Assembly: GCA_020064725.1 (NCBI GenBank) | Contig: JAGTWJ010000019.1 | Coordinates: forward strand, 2,356,001-2,420,000 | Direction: 5' to 3' | DNA from: Drechslerella dactyloides | Taxonomy: Eukaryota > Ascomycota > Orbiliomycetes > Orbiliales > Orbiliaceae | Length of the DNA stretch: 64,000 nt | In this document: positions 23,001 through 33,600 of the stretch, piece after piece | How positions within the stretch are numbered: position 1 is the first letter of the stretch | How the letters are laid out: each line of letters opens with the position of its first letter | Position numbers and translations under genes: made by a program | The notes under the pieces: generated by a model | The model's input: only the letters and a program-made list of their open reading frames with translations | Databases searched by the model: none | What the model was told of the DNA's origin: nothing

Positions 23001-24162
23001 GTCATGCAACCGTAACCAGCCAGCCAGCGTGGTTAGTCATGCACCGGTTACCACGTACGACACAAACAATCGAACCGTTTGTTTACATATCCGCATACAT
23101 GCACGAAAATTCAAGTGAGAAGCTGCAGAACTGCAGCCATCCAACCAACCGAGCAAGGAAGCATAAACTGCAAGGACGCGACGTGCCGGCTGCCCGCTGT
23201 CACAATATCACACGACCAGGTAATCTTCGCTCGTTATCGCCGCGGCCCTCCCTCCCGTCCCAACCAACGAGCCAACATACAACAACGCCGTTGGTCCGTA
23301 ACAACAACGTCGTTGCATACATACACATATATACAACCTCGTCGTCCGAACGATGCGACTCGTGATTCAGGTCAAGGAATGTGACAGGCAGGGATTCCCC
23401 TGTCCCGCAACATACCATCTACGCCAAGTGCCTAGGTAGATGCCTACCAGTCACGCACGCACGATATATACCTAGGTACATTACGTAGATATCACATACC
23501 ACCCGTCTATCGATCGATCGATACCCGAATCCAAGAATGCAGCCCAAAACCTGATTACCAACAATAAATTTCAACGTATTATATCGTATAGCGATATCGA
23601 TGAGGTTGAATAGTATTCACGCAAGCTAGTATAGTAACCAGACCAGCTGGTACAATGATCCGCTCAACAGGATGTAGGTGAAGTGTAAAAATATTATAAA
23701 CCAGCATCTATAATATACAATGATATACACACGGCATCCACTGTGACCTGCCGTCTCCAATATACAGCCCCCATCCACCACAATCTCTACTCCAGAAATA
23801 AAGCGAACGAGAACAACGACGAAAAGATAGAACAAACGCAAGAAAAGGTATCGCGGCGAGCGGTAAAAGTAGGTAGTAGGTAACAAACGCAGCAGAGAGC
23901 GAAGCACCCGATAACAGCAAGTTATCGCCAGAAAAAAAACCCCGTCGTAACGAAACGTAACACAAAATCCCCAGAACGATCACAAAAGCCACAGAGCAAA
24001 GTAAACACAAGGAAAGGAATCGTCATGAGTCGTTAGTCGTAATGTGATATGATCCAATATGATATGAATGAATGAATGCAAGCAATGCAATACAATCCCA
24101 AACCAGCCAGCCGCTGTCATCAGTCGTCTCGTCGTCGCAGAGAGTATTAAGGAGGATGTAGT
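20056..24162. other. 4.1 kb gene-poor spacer between F-box gene and CDC14
   Basis: Both flanking genes read leftward, so this is the F-box promoter side and the CDC14 3' side. It contains only short unrelated reading frames, a 15-A run at 20670-20684 and a CGAT-type short repeat near 23513. Nothing looks coding or transposon-like to me. Confidence 0.5.
20670..20684. repeat. Poly(A) tract, 15 nt
   Basis: Uninterrupted run of 15 A on the + strand. Confidence 0.9.
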
Positions 24163-26349
24163 CTACTGCGGCGTCGAGGCGCCCTGGCTGACGACCCGCC
24201 CGCTGACCTTGCGCACGCGCCCGTCGCGCGTGTGGTTCATCGCACCGATCCGGCGCACGGCGCGCACCTTGGAGCTCGAGATGCCGTTGCCGCTCTTCGC
24301 GACCATGTGCGGCGGCGTCTTGTCGCCAGAGATCTTACGAATGGTGATCGGACTGCCGAGCGGCGTCGTGCTGGCGGCGGGGCTGCCGCTGCCGGCGTTG
24401 GCGGCCGAGCGAGAGGTCGGCGTGGCGGCGACGGTGGTGGAGTACGTGTAGCTTACGCTGCGGCGCTTCTCGACGCCCGCACGAGGGCTCCGCGAGCTGA
24501 GCCGCTTGGCGGTGATGCGCAGGTGCAGCTCCTCCTCGGAGAGCTCCTCGGCCTCCATGCAGGAGGTGTTCTCGTCGTCCGTATCGACGCGGATGCCGTC
24601 GACGTACTGCTTCTGGTCCTGGCTGTAGCGGTTCGGGCTGAAGAACTTGGCCGAGTTCTTGCGCGGCTGGCCCGGTGTCGGCGCGGGGAGGTGGTCCGGC
24701 GAGATGTCGTTGGCGAGGGAGGAGAGCTCGCCGAGGATGGAGCGGCGCGGCGGCGGTGTCAAGTCGTTCGGGGTGAGGTTTCTCGACCGGTGCTTGGAGG
24801 ATTGGCGGGTGGCGATGGCGGCGGCGGCGGCAGCGACGCCCTGCTGGTCTTGGAGGACCTGGATCTGCGAGAGGAGGTCTCTACGCTCCTCGGCGTACGC
24901 GTCCTCGAAGGCCCACTGGCGGATGGTGTCGTGCTTGATGTGCATCCAGTGCTGCTGGGGGCCGACGACCATGCCGGGCCGCATGAAGCGCATGTAGGCG
25001 ATGCACTCGTTGGCGGAGAAGCCGTAGCGGTAGATGAGGTAGGCGCCGATGAGGCAGCCCGTGCGGCCGAGGCCGGCCTTGCAGTGGACCGCGATCTTCT
25101 TGCGGTTGGCGATGGTCTTGTTGCAGACGTTGATGAACTTGCGGATCATGCTGTCGGTGGGGCAGGTACCGTCGTCAAAAATCATGTCGAGGTGGGTGAT
25201 GCCCATCTTGTTGAAGTACTCGGCCGGGTACAGGTGCGAGTTGAGGCGGACGACGAGGCCGACGTCCTCCGTGTAGAAGTAATCGAGCACGTTGCGGAAG
25301 CTCTCGGTGAGCTTTGTGGCGGCCAGCTCCTCCAGGTTCGTGGGGAACTTACCCCCCTCGGGCTTGTGTCTGGCGAAGAACTCGTTGGTGTACTGGAGCT
25401 TGGGGCCGAGCTGGCCGTTGGGCAGCTTCTTGGGCGGGGGCGGAGGCGGGAAGACGGGGGAGGCGAAGGCGATAAAGTCCGGCGAGACCCAGTTGAAGTC
25501 GCCCTGGTCGACGCGCTCGAATCGCTCGTAGGCGTCGACGTCGAAATATTTCAAGGAGAGGAGCCGGTTCTCCTTGGCGCGAAAGATGCCGTAGAGGACA
25601 TCCTGGACGGAGATCATGTAGTCGGCCTGGGAGTAGCCGGCGTCGCGGAAGGGCATGAGGGGGGGGTCGAGCTGGGCGATGGGGGCGAGGGCGGCGTGCG
25701 GGGCCCAGTCCTGGCAGAGGACGAGGTAGGCGGTGACGAGGCAGGCGGCGTTTGCGCGGCTCTTGGGGTCTGAGCGGGACCAGAAGACGATCTGGCGGTT
25801 CTTGTTCTCCCGCGCGGACATGTAGTCGTGGAGGCAGACGGCGAAGCGGTAGAGGTGGCCGATGTTGAAGGGGCCGAAGTCCATGTGGAACTTGTTGTAG
25901 AAGAGGCGGTCGTCGCAGGTGAAGAAGATGGGCCCGCGGGTCTTGGACGGGGTGGAGGAGACGGTGGACTTGCCGCGGGGCAGCTTGGAGGGCGAGTTGC
26001 GGCGGATGGGCGAGAGTTTGGCGTCTTTGGCGGCGGACTGGCGGTCGGCCTTGCGGGGGAACGGGATCACGGTCGAGCTCGTCGGCGGCGAGCTGTACGA
26101 CGCGAGGTACAATCGATCTAACACCACAGTTAGCACTACACAATACATATATACACATCACAATGACATACACTTGATCAGTTCCACGACGAGCCCGTTG
26201 GCGGACTTGATCTGGGGCGGCGCGGGGAGAGCTGAGGCCGGGATGGCGGCGGGCAGGTTTGGCGGCGGCGTCTTGGGAGTGCTGGGGACGCCGACGCCGG
26301 GGCTGGCGCCGCGGCGGGGGGTGGAGACGGCGGACGCCTGGGGCGGCAT
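24163..26349 (-). CDS. CDC14: Dual-specificity phosphatase CDC14
   Basis: Phosphatase that reverses CDK phosphorylation at mitotic exit and cytokinesis. Exons 26349-26172 and 26117-24163 (54-nt intron, GTATGT donor, CTAAC branch) give 710 residues. A Pro/Ala-rich leader of ~50 residues precedes the N-terminal CDC14 domain (FTCDDRLFYNKFHMDFGPFN). The catalytic domain follows with the P-loop VHCKAGLGRTG; the nucleophile Cys is near residue 405. A general-acid loop region IFDDGTCPTDSMI lies before it and RPGMVVGPQQHWMH after it. The C-terminal ~250 residues are Ser/Pro-rich with many Ser-Pro and Arg-rich sites, as expected of a regulated disordered tail. It diverges from PCC1 with 586 bp between the starts. 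Confidence 0.97.
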
Positions 26350-26935
26350 TTGGCGGGCGGGGAGGGGACGGAGGCGGAAGGGCGGTATTTTGGCGATGTT
26401 CAGAAGGGAGAGGTGGTGGTGGTGATGGGGTGATGTTGAGAATCCGTCGATGGCGATGTCGATGTCGTCGATGGTGATACAAGACGGGAAGGGGGAGTTG
26501 TGAGAGGTGAGATGGTGGAAAGGGAAGATGCTGCTGCGGGCGGCGGAGGTTTATGCTCTTGTTTCTCTTCTCGACCGAGAGCAGCAGCTCGCAATAAATA
26601 AATAAGGAAGTAATTATTGAAGAATAACAACAATGGGTGAGTGAGCGTCTGCGCATCGCATCTATTTACACTATTTGCAGCCTTATTTACAGCACAGCTT
26701 GGTGTTGAGTCCAGTGTTTGTTGTGGTGGCCCCGAAGCAGCTGTTTGTTGTGTGTTATACGGGCACCCCTGCTGGACCCTTCGCCGGCGCCGGGAACAGC
26801 CGAGCTGCAGCGCCAGCCTGTTCCTGCAGGGTGGGTAACCACAGCAACGACTACTCCCATTCTCCACTCTTTTTTCCACAGCTCTCCCGGTCACTTCTCA
26901 CACTCCTCCCCAGCACTCTGCTAGCGACAACAGCT
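26350..26935. promoter_or_regulatory. Divergent promoter region, CDC14 / PCC1
   Basis: This 586-bp region between two start codons contains both promoters. The CDC14-proximal part is purine-rich on the + strand (GGTGGTGGTGATGG-type repeats around 26414), probably its leader. No gene is seen. Confidence 0.5.
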
Positions 26936-27270
26936 ATGGCCGACTTTCCGCATTCCCTGTGCGTCCCCCTCCCCCAATCTGTATACATGTATATATGCTG
27001 ACTAAGAACAGAGTGGTGGACGTGCCGCTGCCGTCGCCGCGCCTGGCCGCGATCCTCGCCCGCTCGCTCGCCGTCGACAAGGAGCTCTCGCCCTTCGTCT
27101 CCCGCGCCTTTTCCGTCTCCTCGCCCTCCACGCTCACCATCGCCTACCGCGCCTCCACCGCCCGCATGCTGCGCGTCGCCGTCAACGGCTGCATGGAGAG
27201 CCTCAACCTCGCCCTGCACCTCTGCCAGGACCTCGACGTCGATTCTCTAGAAACCGATATCGCGGGCTGA
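26936..27270 (+). CDS. PCC1: KEOPS/EKC complex subunit PCC1
   Basis: Small dimerising subunit of the KEOPS complex, which with its Kae1 subunit makes the t6A modification of tRNA and also affects telomeres and transcription. Exons 26936-26958 (only 23 nt) and 27012-27270, separated by a 53-nt intron with CTGACTAAG near the branch and acceptor ACAG, give 93 residues. The splice joins FPHSL to VVDVPLPSPRLA, the first strand of the PCC1 fold. VDKELSP follows, and a C-terminal helix resembling ASTARMLRVAVNGCMESLNL matches the family. The length is normal for PCC1. The gene would be missed by single-frame prediction because of the tiny first exon. Confidence 0.92.
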
Positions 27271-27561
27271 TATCGTCAACGATGGGATAATTGCCCGTCT
27301 GCGCATCATCGTACATGTTTATCACCGCCCGTATTGCATACCCGCTGTGGAGCACCCACCGACGCTTGGGAGTCTGCCTGTGCCGTGTCCCTCCGTCGTA
27401 CTGCGGGTGTACCTGCGCATCATCATAGCTTCTCGACCCCACTTCATATCATCGTCCTCTTATCATCGCACTCTTATCGATCCGTATCAAATCAAATCAA
27501 ATCAAACGACCATAGGCGTACACACCGAACACCGATCGTATATATACGAGCCGGACCCGCC

Positions 27562-28545
27562 ATGGACGGTGGAACAGACAGTGGACTGCCCCTCTCCATC
27601 CGCCTCCCCCACAAACCCACCGCCGCCCTCTCCTGCACCCTCACCCCAGGCACCACCACACAAAATCTTTTCGTCGTCTTCCTCAACGGCCTCGGGCTCC
27701 CGCAGTCCGCCTGGTCGCCCGCCGTCTCCCGCTACCTCGCTCTCACAACGTCCCACCCGCCGCTGCTCACCTACGACCGCTACGGACAAGGCAGCACTAC
27801 GACCCCAGACCCACAGGACGACGACCCGAACCCCCATCCGCCCGGCCAGCGACACGACCTCGCCTCCGTCGTGCGGGACCTGCGCTCCCTCATCGCCGTC
27901 GTAACTCCCACCGCCTTCCCAGGTCGCACGGACAGCTCGTCTCCCCCGCGTATCATATTCGTCGCGAACAGCATCGGGTGTCCTGTCGCACGGTACTATG
28001 CGCAGACGTACGACGGTGTGGCGGCACTGCTGCTGCTGGACTCGTACATGACCGACACGGAATTTGTATCACTGTACCCAGATCCTGATGCCGCAGAATT
28101 CGACGAACGGTCTTTACCAGATGGGATCACCGTGCCCGATATCCGTGCGGCGAGAGAAGGGATGGGGCGGCTGTTCCATCCGAGTGTCGTCAACAGCGAG
28201 GGGTTCTGGCGGGGCAACATCACCTCTCTCCTACCGCACCCTCACTCACCACGGCTGTACCTAGAAAATGGAGGAGGGGAAAGGGGGCCGTGGGTGACGG
28301 TCGTAGGACATGATTGGGATGTCTTCGCGGTGGAAAGCACACGGATGCCAGGCATGACGTCCGCCGTCGCGAACGCGTACACGAATCCAGCGTGGGCACG
28401 GTACAACGACGGACTACTACGGATCACGAGCGCGGACCGGGCGAAGGGGATGCGGGCGCCGCGCGCGGGGCACTTCATACAGCGGGATCGGCCGGATCTG
28501 GTCGCGCAGGAGCTGGCGCGGCTGGTGGCGTTGGTAGCGGGGTGA
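27562..28545 (+). CDS. Alpha/beta-hydrolase fold protein
   Basis: Single-exon gene of 327 residues, starting at the ATG at 27562 in a good context (CCGCCATGG). The core fold is visible. The strand NLFVVFLNGLGLPQSAW has the oxyanion-hole region. LLTYDRYGQGST is the next conserved motif (DRYGxG). The nucleophile elbow is IIFVANSIGCPVARYYA with Ser in A-N-S-I-G, an Ala-for-Gly variant at the first position. The catalytic His is probably in APRAGHFIQRDRPDLV near the end. There is no signal peptide, so it is likely cytosolic. The substrate is unknown. Relatives in ascomycetes are usually labelled alpha/beta hydrolase. Confidence 0.85.
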   Translation: MDGGTDSGLPLSIRLPHKPTAALSCTLTPGTTTQNLFVVFLNGLGLPQSAWSPAVSRYLALTTSHPPLLTYDRYGQGSTTTPDPQDDDPNPHPPGQRHDLASVVRDLRSLIAVVTPTAFPGRTDSSSPPRIIFVANSIGCPVARYYAQTYDGVAALLLLDSYMTDTEFVSLYPDPDAAEFDERSLPDGITVPDIRAAREGMGRLFHPSVVNSEGFWRGNITSLLPHPHSPRLYLENGGGERGPWVTVVGHDWDVFAVESTRMPGMTSAVANAYTNPAWARYNDGLLRITSADRAKGMRAPRAGHFIQRDRPDLVAQELARLVALVAG

Positions 28546-30293
28546 GCTGGAAGCTGCGTGTATGTGGAAGATAGCCCAGTATTAAGAAGCTCTGTGTTGA
28601 AGCCCGCAATACAAGACTGTGTGGAAGAAAGATGTAGAAGAAAGATGTAGATGGAAGCTGTAGATATAGATATGAGGTATGAGGTGGATGGTTCTGGAAG
28701 CTCGGCGGTGGGGGTATAAATAGCCGGTCCTCCCCTCTTCTTCTCACATCCTCCTCTCTCCCTCTTACATCTTCCTCCTCCTCTCCACCTCCTCTCCACC
28801 TCTGGGTTCATCCCACTTCATCTTTCCTACATCCACCTCCACCCCTATCCACTCTAGGAGAACATGAACCATCCTATATATATACTCTTATGATATCATG
28901 GAATGAAGATAGCTATTACTTCGATGCACCGCGCACAGGAGACGGTGTATGCATCTATATAACAGACAGTCACAGACCAGCGGATGCATCGAGACTACAG
29001 CATGCACCGTCAGGAATTCCACGATAAGGTCCTCATGATTACCGTATATACTACAACGAATGCAGGTATAGTATCGCTTGGAATGTGATAAGTATATGCA
29101 CTACCGTACCGCTGGAACGATGCATGACACATCCCACAGATGAATCGCTAATCCGCATGATGATTCACGATACTGCGATGTCGTGATACGGTCGAAGAAG
29201 ATCGCGATACCCATATGTCATGTCACGTCACCGAACGATTTCCTGAAGGACATCATGTCCCTTCGATAGGTGTATACTTGGCTTATACGGCATCGCATCC
29301 TCGAAGTGCGGTATGCCCACCATACACTGGATACGTTCCTAGAGAGGTGGCATGGAACATATATATATATGCAAGCGGATACTCAGCTTCATATGTGCGG
29401 AATTCGCCGAATTTCAAATCATGATCAGGGCAATGTGCTTTGGGATTCATGACACCAGTTCCCGTAACTCTTGAGGAGATAATATGACGTTATATATTAT
29501 ACTACCGGCAAAGATGAAGACTCCATGAGACGATTATGTTCTGTGCGTCAAAAATAAATGTCAACTTCAACTTCAATTTTGATGACAGACACTTACTTAC
29601 TATCTTCAAGACGATACAAGGACAAATCTAGAATTCGACCCTTCTATGCAATGTGCAGCTCTACCATGCAATCACATCACGACCGCATGAGACCAGTCTA
29701 TATAATATAAATATAACATCTACATTGTAAGTTCCTGTGACGAGGACATGAACCTGAACTCTTACATCGTATTCGAAGTACCTCACCTCACTTCGACGCT
29801 ACATGCATAGTCTCGAGGCTGGCCTGAGACTACTTCACACGTACATACGCACCGCGGTAGACGCGAAACAACGAGCACGAAGAGCTAGCAGATGCAAGAT
29901 CCTGGAATCTATGGCATGACATCAACATATCGATCGTTCGTATGAAGTACAGTACGTACATACACGCACCAGTACGCCACAACTACAGTAGCGCTTTATA
30001 TGAATGACGAGACAATCTCCAATATACAGTGCAATAGCTGGCCAGTCAATAGCAGTATGAATTCGAACACCATGCAAAGACTCGCCCTAAATGTACCAGA
30101 AAGCGAGATTGATTCGAACGGTATCAACTTATCGTCGATGGCGTCGACGTTCAGTTTGGACGGAATCCAAATGTGCACTGAGGCTAGGGTACATCATAAT
30201 ATGACCAGCAAGACGATTACGTATCAGCGGCCACGGCTACCTATGGGGGCCCATGTTCAGCTGCGTGGTGACGAAGAATGCAACGAGCAACAA

Positions 30294-30372
30294 ATGAGGA
30301 TATTGCTTCGAAGAGTTAATCGAGCAATATTATGTCGACGAAGAAGCATGCAACCTGAATACGCATGACATC
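30294..30372. repeat. Diverged repeat, copy A
   Basis: Shares a 13-nt identical core (TATGTCGACGAAG at 30331) and aligning flanks with copy B at 30575-30657. The copies differ chiefly by transitions such as ATAT versus ACAC and GCATG versus GCGTG. Confidence 0.6.
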
Positions 30373-30574
30373 CCAGGATCTTGAATATAGGATCAAACTT
30401 AATATCAACAACTTCGACATTGCATTCAGCAGAGCTTATTCTCTTGCATCATGAGAATTAAACGATTACATATACAGCTAGTCACAATACACCACTCTCG
30501 AAATGAGATGTCCAGTTGCTCGTGGTGTACAGTGTCCAAGATCGAGAGCAGCGCAAGGAACAAAACGCAATCGT

Positions 30575-30657
30575 ATGAGCACACTGCTGCGAAGGACGCC
30601 TATACACCAACAAATCCTATGTCGACGAAGGAGCGTGCAAACTACACGCGTGTCATC
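30575..30657. repeat. Diverged repeat, copy B
   Basis: Direct-oriented partner of copy A, 281 nt downstream. The shared core starts at 30618. Copy B keeps C or CG where copy A has T or CA. Confidence 0.6.
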
Positions 30658-33600
30658 TAAGCAACATAATTGTAACCAACACCGCATGAACTGCGCAAAT
30701 TGCGAAGCCTGGACATGTATCTCGACGTGATTCATTCGAAAATTTCTATCGAACCATGAATTCGGAATACAGTAACTGCACAGCGACTTCGACAAGGGAA
30801 ATGCATCACCAGTACCAAATCGCCTGCGAAAAACATATGAACACGCGCGTGTTCCTAAGTGTCAAAACACATGCTACTCACACAAACATAAAACTTTCAG
30901 ATCAAATGTTTCTACCTAACGGCGAAAAGATGATGGCACACAAACGGCAACCATGCATGAACATAGGAAGAACTCATGGAGCCGCCCACTAGCGCCTTCC
31001 ATCTTACTATTCTGGCATGACCTGTTTACTCCACCGCGCAAAGATGTCTCAACGCGATGAACCAACCAAAGTAGGAAAATCCAGCTGGTATGACTATCTC
31101 ATATTATACTATCGACTGGAAACGAGAGTCCCATTATGACGGCGTGTGCTGGCTATCTCACCTGCTATTCCTGCATGGTCATCGAGAATTATGCAATATT
31201 AGGTTACCATACATATACAATACAATATACGGTGCCAAGACTGCATACAAAAACCGACGCCACGCATCTAGAAAGCTATATCTTGAGAGAAATATAATAT
31301 CAGCATAAACCCTCGCGAATGGGATGCTGTCACAGAACCATCCTTCTCCTTCCCGATGAACTGAATCAGGCGATATGCCACAGCAAAATGAGTTTGCAAG
31401 TTCACCCGACTACACATCAGCTCCTGAATATTTTATATATATACAAAGCGCTCAACACCAAAAAGCAAGGAAGATTTTATGTTCGACTGAGGTCTCGGGT
31501 AGTCGATCGTGGGCGGAATCCACGAATAAGATGGCGTTGGTCCCGATTTATTCCGACAGCAGCATGCATACGGAGGCATACCACTTGAATCCCCCACTGC
31601 ATATGCTACAACTATCGTATCAAAGCATAAACATTAACGGCGCATATTACGACAACAAAATATGACAAAGAAAAACCGACGTAAGAAGTCCATGAATTCT
31701 AACTTGGGAATCGTCGTCACTCGTCCCACGAAAGCACTTATGAGAGATAACTCCCTTTCGAAGAATTATTATATTGAAGAAGCCTCCCATTCAACCATGA
31801 CGATTCTGATTCTCAAAGATAGAATCCCGCTTCAGATGTCAGGGCTCGCTCGCGACCAAGAGATTGCACATGACAGCCGAAAGCCAATTACGAACTCGAC
31901 CATCAGACAGAGATCTATGTCAGCGTCAACCATGTGCAATACACTCCAACAAGCAAACGATTCATAACAGAGTTTCCATGCATCCATCGTCGGAAAATTA
32001 ACTTGAAGAAAACAGAACGCATGAGTTTCCTCCAATAGTAATACATGGGCCTGTACAAATGGTGCATTTGGCCGGCCAACAGATGCAGCTTTAAACACGA
32101 TATCTAAAGTAACAAATTATGACTTCATGTTTCAACTTGAACTCGACTTCAAACGTGATCCTGATGATCCTCCAATCAGAGAGCATTGTCTACGTGCCCG
32201 GATGACCCTCCAACAGTTGGACAGCATCAGGTGTAAGAACAGACCAGATCATTTACATGCAACGAACGTCTTACCCACAGCGTGAAGTACATGGCCGCCG
32301 CACCAAGCAACCATGTCTACCAGTTCTCTATTGAATCTACTACATCGTCACAAATCTGTCTTCGCGATCGCTTGCATGAGTGCATATAAAACGCTAAACG
32401 CGACATACAGTTCATATTGATCATGACAGCGATATATATATACCACCCTCTCAAATCCCGGTTCCTTACGCTTCATCAATGCAGAGCTTCGAAAGAGGAA
32501 CAAACCACCAAAATGCGATGTATATATCGAAAAGTAGACAAGGCAGGAAGCAGAGAAATGGAAACCAGCCGTGCACATGGAACACGATGTCTGTAGCTGC
32601 CGTACGACTTTTATACGACAGTTTCGCGTACACATGCACGATATCTCTAGAATACGTGTGATTCAAACCGCAAGCGCATGATCGTACTTCTACTACACAG
32701 ACATGAGAGCACCATTCGACCTAGCAATAGGCTGGTGGCATGTCCACCTTGAGACTCGGGAACCCTAGTCTGCTATGGCATTCCACATCAAAATTTCGCA
32801 CTACACTACATGTGGCTTTTTTTGACACTGGTCTTAAATGCATCTCATGACTCTATAATATCTATTGTCAAAGCTCGCAACATGATGCGGCCGGTTGTCG
32901 GATGAAGGCATCCCGGTGCGAATCCATGTCTACAGTCAGCATTAGTACACACCAGACGGATGAAGATTTATGGAAAATATATACCGCCGCCACCACCCCC
33001 AATATCAACATGCTCCCCGTGATGACGTATACTCCGAAATTCGGTACCCAAAAAACCATAAAACTCTGGATGAATAATCATGCACAAATATCCGAATCGA
33101 CTGCAATGTGACGGCGTGTGCCTATCACTCTATCCCGTTGGATTCAGGAATCGACACAGCGAAAGATACCGCATCAGACTATAGAAACATCGCTCAACAC
33201 ACGCATGTGGTAGTATATATACGTATACACCTCGGCGTGCAAGGATTTCACCCTATTAGACCGCGAGTGGGATATGTTAAAAATCGATAACTTTAGAGAT
33301 GACACCCCTCCGATATTATGTCCGGAAATATAGCCACGGTTTTTCATGGATCCACCAGCCAATAATGCAGTGACAGTCCGGCGCTTCACTATGAAAACTC
33401 TGAAGAGTGCGAGCTCATCGGTGCGATACCTAAAAATTCATCATGCACACTAAGCATGTAGACAGGGAAGGATCCAGATGGAGCATGCAACGAAAATACC
33501 GACTAGAATTCTATGTGCCGAATTTGAAGATATGCACAGATGATAAACCCTTGATATCATGCGCAGTCTTTCTCAACAAGTTGAATGGTTGTATACAACA

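Noticed and set aside
24232..25773. 513-codon frame on the + strand opposite CDC14
   Set aside because: A shadow of the GC-rich CDC14 coding strand; its Val/Gly/Glu-rich translation has no family features.
31135..33136. Shared GACGGCGTGTGC word at about 31137 and 33110
   Set aside because: Only about 13-15 nt match and the flanks do not align clearly, so this is too weak to call a repeat family.
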